From Pelagihabitans sp963760375 (lineage in GTDB: Bacteria > Bacteroidota > Bacteroidia > Flavobacteriales > Flavobacteriaceae), in assembly GCA_963760375.1 (NCBI GenBank), contig CAVXCS010000005.1, forward strand, positions 682,001-746,000: 64,000 nt of DNA. The letters are read 5' to 3'. The position numbers were made by a program, and so were the translations under genes. The notes under the pieces are model-generated. The model did no database searches. It was not told the DNA's origin and worked only from the letters and a program-made list of their open reading frames with translations. Shown in pieces: positions 35,808 to 44,859 of the stretch (the first letter of the stretch is position 1; every line of letters starts with the position of its first letter).

Positions 35808-36167
35808 TCGGGCAAGGTAGCACATTCCTTTATTTTAGAAAATAACACGAACAAGCATAGTGCTGTCCCTGATTGTGAAACTGCCCAATGGCAATTTTTG
35901 TGGATAACCGAAAAGGCTAGTTTTAATTCGGTCTTTTTTTTTATCTGGAACATATCCCTTTAATCAAATTTGGGGCTCCTATTCAAATTGGCTACGCACT
36001 TGCCAATGAGTAGTTGCGTGTCCCGAGAGCTCTCGGTTTGGCACTAAACTTTGCAAACCCGTACCAAGCTGACCCCCAAGCCTGGGGGCCACAGGAATTT
36101 ATTGTAGTAGGCGGGAAGAAGCAACCTGTCCGCCTCGGGCGGATTATTAATAGCAGTTATTGTGTTT
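35808..36167. other. Intergenic region with GC-rich palindromes
   Basis: 360 bases without a convincing gene. It holds three short palindromes: CCGAGAGCTCTCGG (36023-36036), CCCCCA/TGGGGG around AGCC (36073-36088) and TCCGCC/GGCGGA around TCG (36129-36143). A further ACCGAA/TTCGGT hairpin with a long loop near 35908-35933 is followed by a T9 run. The palindromes lie just downstream of the RibD-type gene on the minus strand and may act in transcript ending or as short repeated elements. Confidence 0.5.
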
Positions 36168-36713
36168 CTAATGATTCCTTTTTCTTTTATAATGTTGCTG
36201 TAACAGCTGATTGAAATACACTTTTGATGCAACAAGTTCAAAATCCAATTTTTTGGGCAGTTCGGAAAATAATCTGGGGCCACCACCCAATAGCACCGGG
36301 AAAACGGTAATGATCATCTCATCGATCATGTCTTCTTCCAAAAAATGTTGGATCGTGACACCGCCATCGATATAAAGTCTGAGATACCCTTTTTTATGGA
36401 TTTGCCCTAAAATTTCCGACAAGGTCCCTTTTAACAGATGTGCCTTGCCTTTATGGCTTTCAGGTATTTCGGTCAATGAATTGCTCAAGACGAATACCGG
36501 TTTTTTGTAAGGCCAATCAACATCAAACCCCAAAACCGTTTCAAAGGTATTGCGCCCCATCACCAGCGCGTCGATCCTGTTGGTGAATGCCACATAGCCC
36601 ATGTCCTCGTTTTCCGGAATCGGAATCGAATCGAGCCATGCAATACCCCCATTTTTATCGGCGATATAACCGTCCAAACTGGTTGCAATATAGATACTGT
36701 TCCTCTTTTCCAT
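36168..36713 (-). CDS. Dihydrofolate reductase-like protein (RibD C-terminal domain)
   Basis: A 181-residue reductase of the RibD_C/YyaP group: YIATSLDGYIADKNGGIAWL at the N-terminus, VMGRNTFETVLGF and KPVFVLSNS in the middle, and LRLYIDGGVTIQHFL for NADPH binding. Members reduce pteridine or flavin-precursor-like compounds, but most are uncharacterised. The gene is monocistronic as far as can be seen. Confidence 0.83.
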   Translation of the reverse strand: MEKRNSIYIATSLDGYIADKNGGIAWLDSIPIPENEDMGYVAFTNRIDALVMGRNTFETVLGFDVDWPYKKPVFVLSNSLTEIPESHKGKAHLLKGTLSEILGQIHKKGYLRLYIDGGVTIQHFLEEDMIDEMIITVFPVLLGGGPRLFSELPKKLDFELVASKVYFNQLLQQHYKRKRNH

Positions 36714-36874
36714 TGTTTACTTCCGTCGTCCTTTATGATTGAAAAAAGTTCGTTGCCATCATTCGTCCGAGGCATATTCGAACCGAACCTAAAGTTAGCT
36801 TTTTGCGCTGGATTTCCGTTTAGTCCCGATAAGCATCGTGACGCCGCAAAGCAACATGGCCGTTGACGGCACTC

Positions 36875-37279
36875 TTATGACTTAAATTTGTTTGATAGTG
36901 TCACTAAAACCAGCATTGCTTGGTCAGAATCTTTAATGTCAACAAAAATATGGTCGTGATAATAGCCGGCAATGACATTGCAACTGATTCCTTTTTTTGC
37001 CAGTTCGGCGGAAAATACAGCGGTCAATCCTACGGCTTCAAGGGATGAGTGCACCCTTAGGGTAATCCATGCTGCAATATATCCATAACTGAGGTGCAAC
37101 GCGTCGGCTTTGTTACGTTCCATGACAATCGTTGTCCCCTCCTCCTCTTTAAATTCACATACCGTGTCGTTTCGATCGATCGCATCTACATTCACCACGG
37201 TAGAAAACACGTATTCTCCCTTGTTGAGCTTGGGCGATAGGCTACTTATCATTTTGGACAATTCGGTTTCCCCGGCCAT
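36875..37279 (-). CDS. ACT-domain protein (COG3602-like)
   Basis: A 134-residue protein with two ACT-like halves. It contains GEYVFSTVVNVD at the start and WITLRVHSSLEAVGLTAVFS and YYHDHIFVDIKD later. ACT domains bind amino acids or similar ligands, and this small stand-alone form has no known reaction. It begins 18 bases after the stop of the propeller gene on the same strand, so the two may be co-transcribed. Confidence 0.75.
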   Translation of the reverse strand: MAGETELSKMISSLSPKLNKGEYVFSTVVNVDAIDRNDTVCEFKEEEGTTIVMERNKADALHLSYGYIAAWITLRVHSSLEAVGLTAVFSAELAKKGISCNVIAGYYHDHIFVDIKDSDQAMLVLVTLSNKFKS

Positions 37280-37297
37280 AGTATTCGTTTTTGGTTA

Positions 37298-38408
37298 TCA
37301 GTCCCAGGGCCCCATCGTGGAAATATTGACGAACGATTTGCCATCATAGCGATTGAGCCCCAACCAACCGCCGAGCCAAAGCCTGCCTTCTTTATCTTCG
37401 AAGATGCTTTGTATGGCATCACTGACAAGACCGTCCTTTTCTCTAAAATTGGTGAAGGTTTTTCCATCGTACCTATATACCCCAAAACGTTTTACGGGAA
37501 ACCAAATGCTGCCCTTGCTGTCTTGATATAGGTGCCAGACCTCGGTACCTTCCAGTCCGTACCGTTGGCTCATGTTCACAAATGATTTCCCATCGTAACG
37601 GCAGAGGCCATTATGGGTGGTGGCAAACCAAATCGTGCCGTCATTGGCTTCAAGAATGCTGTTCACATTGTTGTTGCATAGGCCCTGTTGTTCCGAAATA
37701 TTGATCAGTGACTTTCCATCGTACCTATAGGCCCCTCCGTTGGTGCCGAACCACATCTGACCTTCACGGTCTTCCATGATGCTGTGCACGATCCTCGCGC
37801 TTGTAACGCCCCTGCTGGGATCTGGTTTGGCCTCCGGAATGGGAAATGCGGTAAATGATTTCCCATCAAAACGACACGCCCCTTGCAGCGTACCGATCCA
37901 AATGATCCCGTTTCGGTCGACGGCCATGCTCCAAATATCATTATTGAGCAGGCCATCCTTCTCGGAAAAATTGGTAAAAGAGCGTCCGTCGAATTTGGTC
38001 AGCCCTTGTTCGGTACCGAACCAAACATTGCCATCCTTATCCTCTACGATTCCCCTTACCGCCATACCGCCGAACCCTTCATTGATCGAGAAATACTCGA
38101 GTTTACTCCCATCGTAATCGGATGACGCCATCGCCATTGGTGCCGAACCATAGATTTCCTTGTTTGTCTTGGAATATCCTTCGCACGAAATCGCTGATGC
38201 GTTGGGGCTCGAGCAAAGGCATGCCATAGTTTTGGTTGGCACGTTCCAATTCCTTTATCGAGCTATCGTTGGCACTGGTCTTTGACCCATCCCCATATTT
38301 ATCGAGACTATCCTTGGGCACCGTGGTGTTGACTTGTCCGTTACATGAAATAATAAAAACGGACAAGAGCAGCAGAAGGTACATCGGTACGACAGTTTGA
38401 CGCGTCAT
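37298..38408 (-). CDS. Two-component-regulator-type beta-propeller lipoprotein, frame split by one extra base
   Basis: About 369 residues after correction. The lipoprotein signal is MTRQTVVPMYLLLLLSVF with IISCNGQ as lipobox. The body has at least seven repeats of the type RYDGKSF-x-N(F/I)-x(3-4)-GL with DxxGxIWF/GT, as in the periplasmic propellers of hybrid two-component sensors, but no histidine kinase follows. The first blade is out of frame with the rest; removing one A from 38116-38117 (+ strand) gives GVIRYDGSKLEYF. The start at 38408 is supported by AGGA six bases upstream. Confidence 0.8.
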
Positions 38409-38827
38409 TTTTCCTGTTTTTAACTGCATATTTTTACGATAGGTCTTTTTTTCATTCATCCTTTTAAGTTTGGCATGATCGGCCAACTTTCCAATTCATT
38501 GCATCGTGATCATCCATACGATTTCCAACATGGAACTAAGATAACGATTCATTAGGTGCTTTGGGGTGTTGCACTCCCAAAAGGAGTTGTGCTTGTTTAT
38601 TCGGGGAAGTTCCAAATGAAGTTGCCATGGTCGCTCATTTCATTTGGCTTGACACCCGCTCAGAACATCTTCAAATATTCCGAATGCGTACTATGTGTAT
38701 GGGCGTGCCTCCGTGCTACATCATAAGCTCCATTGATAAGCACATAAGACTTACAGATAATTATTTAAAATTTATGCCTTTTGAATTTCGTAAATTTGAG
38801 AATAAGAACAGTCTAAATCTACCGAAA
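38409..38827. other. Intergenic region between the propeller gene and katG
   Basis: 419 bases with no convincing gene. It must carry the divergent promoters of the propeller gene and katG. TAAATTTG at 38791-38798 fits the -7 consensus and lies 30 bases before katG, but no TTTG is found at the right distance upstream. No OxyR or PerR-type palindrome is recognisable by eye. Confidence 0.5.
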
Positions 38828-41068
38828 ATGGAAAATAAATCACATCCGGGTGCAACCGGCATCGACACGAACGACGCCAGCATGTGCCCTTTTTTGAATG
38901 GGGAAATGAAGCAAGCGGCCGGTGGGGGCACCACGAACCGCGACTGGTGGCCCAACTCCTTAAATCTGAACATCCTGCGCCAACATTCTGAGTTGGCCGA
39001 TCCCATGGACAAGGATTTCGATTATGCCGAGGCATTCAAAAGCCTTGACCTCGAAGCCGTCAAAAGCGATCTCAGGAAGCTGATGACCGATTCACAGGAT
39101 TGGTGGCCAGCCGATTACGGCCACTACGGACCTTTCTTCATACGAATGGCATGGCATGCCGCCGGAACCTATCGAATCGCTGACGGTCGCGGAGGCGGCG
39201 GTACCGGGGCACAGCGATTCGCCCCATTGAACAGTTGGCCCGATAATGCCAACCTTGATAAGGCCAGGGTGCTCCTATGGCCCATCAAACAGAAATATGG
39301 AAAAAAAATCTCCTGGGCAGACTTGTTGATTTTGACCGGGAATGTCGCCCACGAATCCATGGGCTTGCCGATGTACGGCTTTGCCGGGGGCCGGGAAGAT
39401 ATTTGGCAGCCCGAAGAAGATATTTATTGGGGTTCTGAAGCACAATGGTTGGGCAACAAGGAACGCTACAACGAAAAAGGGGAATTGGAAAGACAGATGG
39501 GCGCTGCCCATATGGGATTGATTTATGTAAATCCTGAAGGCCCCAACAGAAATCCCGACCCTGTGGCCGCTGCCCGTGATATCCGGGAAACCTTTGGCCG
39601 AATGGCCATGAACGACTATGAGACGGTCGCGCTGATCGCCGGGGGACATACCTTCGGAAAGACACATGGGGCCGCCAGCGATGCGGAATTTCTGGAAGCA
39701 GAACCCGCAGGAGCCTCCATAGAAATGCAGAGCCTGGGATGGAAAAGCAATTTTAAAACCGGTAAAGGCACCGATGCGATTACCAGTGGATTGGAAGGAG
39801 CATGGACCGATACCCCTATAAAATGGAGCCATAAGTACCTTGAAAACCTATTCGGCTATGATTGGGAACTGACCAAGAGTCCGGCAGGGGCATGGCAGTT
39901 CCAGCCCAAAGACGGTGCGGGTGCGGGCACGGTGCCAGATGCACAAGACCCCCACAAGAAACACGCTCCCTTTATGCTGGTCACAGACCTTTCGCTGAAA
40001 ATGGATCCCGCCTATGAGAAAGTCTCGAGACATTTCCTTGAAAATCCGGAAGAATTCAAGGAAGCCTATCAAAAAGCGTGGTTCAAACTGACCCATCGCG
40101 ACATGGGGCCAAAGTCCCGTTTCCTGGGTCCTGAAGTACCCAAAGAAGATTTGATCTGGCAAGATCCCGTTCCGGCCGTGAACCACGAACTGATCGATAC
40201 CAAGGATGTTGAAAGTTTGAAAAAAACCATCCTGGCCACAGGCTTAAAGGTTGCTGAACTGGTAGGCGCGGCTTGGGCTTCTGCCTCCACCTTTAGGGGG
40301 TCTGACAAAAGGGGCGGTGCCAATGGTGCCCGCGTTCGTTTGGCGCCCCAGAACCATTGGGAGGTGAACAACCCCGTGCAATTGGGCAGGGTCTTGGATG
40401 CGCTTACCCAGGTTCAGGAAAATTTCAACGGCGCCCAAAAAGGAAACAAAAAAGTTTCCTTGGCAGATCTGATCGTTTTGGGAGGCTGCGCCGCTGTTGA
40501 AAAAGCGGCCAAAGATGCCGGGCAGGTGCTCACCGTTCCTTTCGCTCCGGGCCGTACCGATGCCAGCGAGGAAATGACGGATGCCGAGGCATTTGAAGTT
40601 CTTGAACCGTTCGCTGATGGATTCAGAAATTATCTTAAAGCGAAGACAACGGTCAAAACTGAAGAACTGTTGGTAGACAAAGCCCAACTCATGACATTGA
40701 CCGCACCGGAATTGACCGTATTGATAGGGGGCATGCGTGCGCTCAACGCCAATTTCGACGGCTCCAAGCATGGTATATTGACCAAGCGGCCAGGTACCCT
40801 GACCAACGATTTCTTTGTAAACCTGCTCGACATGGGCAATGAATGGAAGGCGGTAAATGCCGACCAAGAGGTTTTTGAGGGACGTGATCGCAAAACGGGG
40901 GCAGTAAAATGGACCGGAACCCGCGTTGATCTGATCTTTGGTTCCAACTCAGAGCTTCGTGCCTTAGCGGAAGTCTACGCTTGCAACGATGCAAAGGACA
41001 AGTTTGTGAAGGATTTTGTAAAGGCCTGGGACAAGGTGATGAACCTAGATCGTTTCGAACTGCGTTGA
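38828..41068 (+). CDS. katG: Catalase-peroxidase
   Basis: A 746-residue bifunctional haem catalase-peroxidase that removes H2O2. The distal site is FIRMAWHAAGTYR (R106, W109, H110), with the Tyr of HMGLIYVNPEG expected to form the Met-Tyr-Trp adduct with W109. The proximal His is in ALIAGGHTFGKTHG. The degenerate C-terminal half (from ALKVAEL-type onwards, KVAELVGAAWASASTFRGSD) is present, so the gene is full length. ATG 38828 is chosen because the KatG N-terminus starts there; the open frame upstream has no similarity. No signal peptide, so cytoplasmic. A terminator follows at 41117. Confidence 0.95.
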   Translation: MENKSHPGATGIDTNDASMCPFLNGEMKQAAGGGTTNRDWWPNSLNLNILRQHSELADPMDKDFDYAEAFKSLDLEAVKSDLRKLMTDSQDWWPADYGHYGPFFIRMAWHAAGTYRIADGRGGGGTGAQRFAPLNSWPDNANLDKARVLLWPIKQKYGKKISWADLLILTGNVAHESMGLPMYGFAGGREDIWQPEEDIYWGSEAQWLGNKERYNEKGELERQMGAAHMGLIYVNPEGPNRNPDPVAAARDIRETFGRMAMNDYETVALIAGGHTFGKTHGAASDAEFLEAEPAGASIEMQSLGWKSNFKTGKGTDAITSGLEGAWTDTPIKWSHKYLENLFGYDWELTKSPAGAWQFQPKDGAGAGTVPDAQDPHKKHAPFMLVTDLSLKMDPAYEKVSRHFLENPEEFKEAYQKAWFKLTHRDMGPKSRFLGPEVPKEDLIWQDPVPAVNHELIDTKDVESLKKTILATGLKVAELVGAAWASASTFRGSDKRGGANGARVRLAPQNHWEVNNPVQLGRVLDALTQVQENFNGAQKGNKKVSLADLIVLGGCAAVEKAAKDAGQVLTVPFAPGRTDASEEMTDAEAFEVLEPFADGFRNYLKAKTTVKTEELLVDKAQLMTLTAPELTVLIGGMRALNANFDGSKHGILTKRPGTLTNDFFVNLLDMGNEWKAVNADQEVFEGRDRKTGAVKWTGTRVDLIFGSNSELRALAEVYACNDAKDKFVKDFVKAWDKVMNLDRFELR

Positions 41069-41116
41069 TTTTGGGAAGTCTGGCATGGTCCGGGCAATAC
41101 TTGAACAACAATCATT

Positions 41117-41152
41117 AAAATTGGTGGTCCCGTAACGGGCCACCAATTTTGT
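41117..41152 (+). terminator. Terminator after katG
   Basis: AAAATTGGTGG and CCACCAATTTT form an 11-bp stem extended by CCCG/CGGG with loop TAA and a single bulged T, ending in TTTTGTTT. It lies about 50 bases after the katG stop. Confidence 0.75.
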
Positions 41153-41317
41153 TTAGGATGGAAATGAACTTCTGGATACTGTTTGGTTGTTTGGCAATCC
41201 CATATTTTACCTATTTCCCTGTTTTCGAGCCAGCCGTAGCTTTAGCAGAGGTTGGGTTTTGATTCATCAGGTCGAATCGTATTTTTCCAAAGAATTTGAT
41301 CATGGCTTTTGATTGTG

Positions 41318-41422
41318 GTCAGGTCGAGCGGAGTCGAGACCTATTTGAGCTTATTCATTTTTTGAAGGGGTTTCATTTTAATGTCCCGGTTAGGATGAGG
41401 TCTCGACTCCGCTCGACCTGAC
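41318..41422. repeat. Perfect 25-bp inverted repeat with 55-base centre
   Basis: The left arm at 41318-41342 reads GTCAGGTCGAGCGGAGTCGA then GACCT. The right arm at 41398-41422 is its exact reverse complement. The 55 bases between show no gene. The arms contain the core CGAGCGGAGTCG / CGACTCCGCTCG, which also makes up the tandem array that follows. Confidence 0.85.
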
Positions 41423-41495
41423 ATTGCTAGACTCCGCTCGACCTGACATTGCTAGACTCCGCTCGACCTGACATTGCTAGACTCCGCTCGACCTA
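41406..41495. repeat. Tandem array of a 25-bp unit (three full, one partial)
   Basis: The unit ACTCCGCTCGACCTGACATT plus GCTAG starts at 41406, 41431 and 41456. A partial fourth copy at 41481 diverges after ACCT. The copies are head to tail with no spacers, and the first overlaps the right arm of the inverted repeat. Confidence 0.85.
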
Positions 41496-41572
41496 ACCTG
41501 TTTATTTTATTCGCTCGTTTTTACTTCGGTTGATTAGTCGATCGCCTATCAGCGATTTTAAGATGTTGTTCG

Positions 41573-41932
41573 TTAAGCCTCCTGTCCGAAGGTCAGCAAA
41601 TTATGGTCTGGATCGAGCAATGCGAATTCCCTTTGGCCCCAGGGTTTTGTTTTTAAGGGTGCATTGGGGTGGATGGGCACGTTCTTGTCGAGGAACGATC
41701 GGTACAGGCCATCGATGTCATCGGTTCTGATATAGACCATTCCATAATTCTCTTTTGGGTCGAGGTCTTTAAATTCAAAAAAATGGATTTGGATCTGGTC
41801 TTTTTGAACCATAAGATAGCCTTCGAAGTCAGCGCTGCCAAAGACTTCAAACCCCAGTTTATTGATATAGTAGTCCCTGGTCACGGTCTTGTCTCGCATG
41901 GGCAGTTTTGGATGGATCTCTGTGAGCATCAT
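41573..41932 (-). CDS. Glyoxalase/bleomycin-resistance-like (VOC) protein
   Basis: A 119-residue vicinal-oxygen-chelate protein: HPKLPMRDKTVTRDYYINKL at the N-terminus, a central QIQIHFFEFKDL, and the ending FALLDPDHNLLTFGQ with the typical Glu/Asp positions. Small stand-alone VOC proteins of this type bind bleomycin-like drugs or act on aldehydes. Function open. It starts 20 bases after the stop of the methyltransferase gene, so the two are likely one transcript. ATG 41932 or 41929 could be used. Confidence 0.8.
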   Translation of the reverse strand: MMLTEIHPKLPMRDKTVTRDYYINKLGFEVFGSADFEGYLMVQKDQIQIHFFEFKDLDPKENYGMVYIRTDDIDGLYRSFLDKNVPIHPNAPLKTKPWGQREFALLDPDHNLLTFGQEA

Positions 41933-41952
41933 TGTTTTTTTAAATCGTTCGA

Positions 41953-42675
41953 TTAATTTTTCACAAAGACCATACAATGCTGCCAGGGCAGGTTGCCTAT
42001 GTTGCGTTCAAGCTTCATCCCCGCGGCCTGCATTTCTTTCACGGCCTGTTTTTCGGTCATTTTATGAAGTTTCTTGATGGGGACAGCATTGTCTTCACCG
42101 CGATATTCGATCAAGTATAATTTGCCATCCGCCCTTAATGCCTTTTTTATGGAGCGAATCATTTCGAGGGGATGATCGAACTCGTGGTACACATCGACGA
42201 GAAGTACCTTGTCCACCGAATTTTCAGGCAGGTTCACATTGATATCGCTCCCTTGTATGGGCACCACGTTCTTTGCCTTCCCATTATCCTTGTTTTTACG
42301 GAGGGCTGCCAACATTTCTTCTTGAATATCAACGGCATAGATCAGGCCTTCCCCTGCCATGGGCGCCATTTTAAAGACATGGTAACCCGACCCCGCCCCA
42401 ATATCCGCGATATTGTCGCCGGGACCAATGTTCATGTTGCCCAGCAATTTTGCGGTGTTTTCTTCTTCCTCCCGTTCAGGACGTTCGAGCCATCCGATTC
42501 CCTGAAAACCCATGACATGGGCGATTTCACGTCCCATATACCATTTTCCAATGCCATTCGGGTCTCCCGTTTTAAAGGTGTAGTTTCCAGTTGAGGACTT
42601 ATCTTGGGAATGACACCCAGTTATTGACAACACCATGCTGAACAGAATCAGGGCCCGAGCCTTTGTTTTCATCAT
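41953..42675 (-). CDS. Class I SAM methyltransferase with lipoprotein signal
   Basis: A 240-residue protein. The N-terminus MMKTKARALILFSMVL with SITGCHSQ is a clear lipoprotein signal. From about residue 85 there is a class I SAM-methyltransferase fold: motif I is IADIGAGSGYHVFKM, the acidic strand is IYAVDIQEEML, and later motifs are VDKVLLVDVYHEFDHP and KLYLIEYRGED. SAM is not expected outside the cytoplasm, so an exported methyltransferase is odd. Either the signal is not used or the domain binds another ligand. Similar lipoproteins are common in Bacteroidota (from memory). Confidence 0.8.
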   Translation of the reverse strand: MMKTKARALILFSMVLSITGCHSQDKSSTGNYTFKTGDPNGIGKWYMGREIAHVMGFQGIGWLERPEREEEENTAKLLGNMNIGPGDNIADIGAGSGYHVFKMAPMAGEGLIYAVDIQEEMLAALRKNKDNGKAKNVVPIQGSDINVNLPENSVDKVLLVDVYHEFDHPLEMIRSIKKALRADGKLYLIEYRGEDNAVPIKKLHKMTEKQAVKEMQAAGMKLERNIGNLPWQHCMVFVKN

Positions 42676-42842
42676 CTAATCGAAGGTTTTGGTTCTGAAT
42701 CTTTTTTGGGCCAGAGGTCTGATTTTCCGGCCCGGACATTTCATATGCTAAAAATAATAAAATTAAGGCTAGATGAGAATTGCCAAATAGGGGGCATTAT
42801 TAAACTTGGTTATTGATGTGTTTTCTTATCGATAAATTCCAC

Positions 42843-43111
42843 CTACTTTTTTGCGCCCTTATAGTTGCTTCTGTTCACGTCGATCAATGCTTCCAGCTTT
42901 GCCTTACTGATAATGATCTCTTCTTTTAAGCCTATCAGATAAGTTTGCTCCTTTTTCCCATCCGCAATATGCTGTAGATAATTCTTGATGGCCAGGACGA
43001 TCAAAATCCCGATGACCACAAGAACGATTTCGCCCAGCGCATAAAACAGATAGTTGCTAACTATTTTTCACCGATAAGCTGCTTTCTGATTTTTCGGAAA
43101 AATTTTATCAT
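42843..43111 (-). pseudogene. DUF6090 family gene remnant (frameshifted, C-terminally truncated)
   Basis: On the minus strand, ATG 43111 begins MIKFFRKIRKQLIGEK and then hits a stop. Adding one A to the A5 run (T5 at 43064-43068) continues as IVSNYLFYALGEIVLVVIGI and on to a stop at 42843, with an LIVLAIKNYLQ segment and a charged coil. This is the N-terminal signature of the flavobacterial DUF6090 membrane proteins, normally well over 200 residues. Here only about 89 remain, so it is a broken relic. The transmembrane helix is the IVLVVIGILIVLAI stretch. Confidence 0.75.
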
Positions 43112-43197
43112 GTCATTGCACTACTTAAAAGATCAAAGGTTTTGCTTTTGCTGACCATCCAGGAAATCATGGTTGTTTCCGAGTTCCATAATCAAGG

Positions 43198-44859
43198 CTA
43201 GTTCCCATGACCTATCATCTTTATGGCACTATCGTTCCCGGTCAACTGCCAATGTCCCAAGGAAACAGGGATATTACCAATAGCGTTCATTTGATCGAAA
43301 AAATCTTTGACCTTAAATGCTTTTCCTTCGTTCTCCATTTTTTTGGCATAGTCCGCGAGGGCTTCCTTGATCAAATATTTCCCGCTAATGTAACTGCTGC
43401 CATAGCCCGGTTGTCTGAGGTAAAAATGTTGCTCGAAGATTAGCAGCTCCTTTTCGGTTTTCATCCATCCTCTCGGCGTAAATTCAGAATGGATTCCGCC
43501 CGCTTCTTCCATGGTCATGTCATTGCTGTGTGCATATAACGAACCTAAACCTCTGGCGGCACGTTGTGCGATCATGATATGGACGATCTCCCTCGATCGC
43601 GGCGATTCATCGTATAAACCGGCATCCATGAACATTTCTTCGACTGCGGTGGCCATGCCCTCGTTCCGAGAATCAAAAATATTATAGAGCAGGGGCCCTT
43701 TCCTGATTTCGCTTTTATGGGGTTCCGTATCCATACGCGCCAACTCGAACCAATGATAAAAATGGGAAAATAGGGGTCTTGGATCCAAGTGGGCCGTAAT
43801 CCAAAAGAAGTTGCGTGTTTCTTTCGGAACATATTTTCCCAGATGTTCCCTTAAAGCCGGTTCAAAATATGGCTTCACGGTGACGATGTCCTGTCCTTTT
43901 AGAAAGTCCATCAAACTGGTGGCCGACCGATCGGCCAGTGCGGCATATTCTTCTTCGGAACCGGCATCCGCTATCATAGGTAAGGCCCTGTTCCGGTGCT
44001 CTTCCAATTTTAGGGAGGTCCATGCACTTGCCAGTTCGCTTTTCAAAAGCATCACTTCATCGTCCCATGTCATAGGCAACAAGTGCACATTCTGTATGTA
44101 CCAGGTATAATTTTGCTTACCTATGCCCGAGGGCCCCGTCTTCCGATCGGCCTGTGCCAGGAGCCAATCGCTTAAATCATCTGTAGCGGCAATGGCCTCG
44201 TTCAATATCCTGACCAACTCTGGATCGGATTTGACATCCTCTTGTTCAAGCAGGGTTTTGAGATCGGCTGATTGGACTTTTATATCACGGATCCCGGCCC
44301 GCCAAAGTTCTTTGGCGTTGCCCGTCAGGTTTAGTTTGGCTTGGGCATTCAAGGGTGCAATAACCTTTAGGTCGGCGATCAACCGTTTTTTTTCATTGGC
44401 ACTTAAAGGAAATACATAGGTCCATAATTCGGTGGTCCTATGGTGTGTTGGTCCCTCATGGGCAGGTACATCGCTTCGTTCTGTCCAAATCGATTTATAA
44501 AAAGCCGGGTCGCGCTCCCAGGGTTTTAGAATATGATAGTTGAAATCATAACCGTTCATTTCCGCCCACACGATATACCAATCGACCTGCTGTTCAATGG
44601 GCCAGGTCGCCTTATCTATGGCGTTGAGCCGGGCCCGTAGGGTCTCGAAGGTAGTCCACCGGCTGTCGAAAGTGGCCTTGGTATAATCGGGGGCCCCCTC
44701 TTTTAACGGGGGTTTCTCAAAAGAGCGCCATGTCTTAAAAAGGGCGACCAGATCGTTATAGTCGGTTGAAACCGAAGTGGAATTCCCTATTTCTTGCCCC
44801 TTCGATCCAAAGCTGATTACTATAAAAAGTAACAAGCTGTATAGTTTGGTTGTATTCAT
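43198..44859 (-). CDS. DUF885-like secreted protein lacking the usual zinc motif
   Basis: A 553-residue protein with signal peptide (LYSLLLFIVISFGSKGQ). The C-terminal arrangement AARGLGSLYAHSNDMTMEEA, then FYLRQPGYGSSYISGKYLI and a final helical segment, matches the ending of DUF885 metallopeptidase-like proteins. The HExxPGHH motif of that family is not visible. Its place is taken by FSHFYHWFELARM and RNEGMATAVEEMF. It is therefore either a non-peptidase branch or inactive. The N-terminal half is helical and aromatic-rich. Start chosen at ATG 44859 before the signal peptide. Confidence 0.68.
   Translation of the reverse strand: MNTTKLYSLLLFIVISFGSKGQEIGNSTSVSTDYNDLVALFKTWRSFEKPPLKEGAPDYTKATFDSRWTTFETLRARLNAIDKATWPIEQQVDWYIVWAEMNGYDFNYHILKPWERDPAFYKSIWTERSDVPAHEGPTHHRTTELWTYVFPLSANEKKRLIADLKVIAPLNAQAKLNLTGNAKELWRAGIRDIKVQSADLKTLLEQEDVKSDPELVRILNEAIAATDDLSDWLLAQADRKTGPSGIGKQNYTWYIQNVHLLPMTWDDEVMLLKSELASAWTSLKLEEHRNRALPMIADAGSEEEYAALADRSATSLMDFLKGQDIVTVKPYFEPALREHLGKYVPKETRNFFWITAHLDPRPLFSHFYHWFELARMDTEPHKSEIRKGPLLYNIFDSRNEGMATAVEEMFMDAGLYDESPRSREIVHIMIAQRAARGLGSLYAHSNDMTMEEAGGIHSEFTPRGWMKTEKELLIFEQHFYLRQPGYGSSYISGKYLIKEALADYAKKMENEGKAFKVKDFFDQMNAIGNIPVSLGHWQLTGNDSAIKMIGHGN

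Noticed and set aside
41406..41495. Short repeats that could suggest a CRISPR array
   Set aside because: The 25-bp copies are directly head to tail with no unique spacers, and no cas genes are present.
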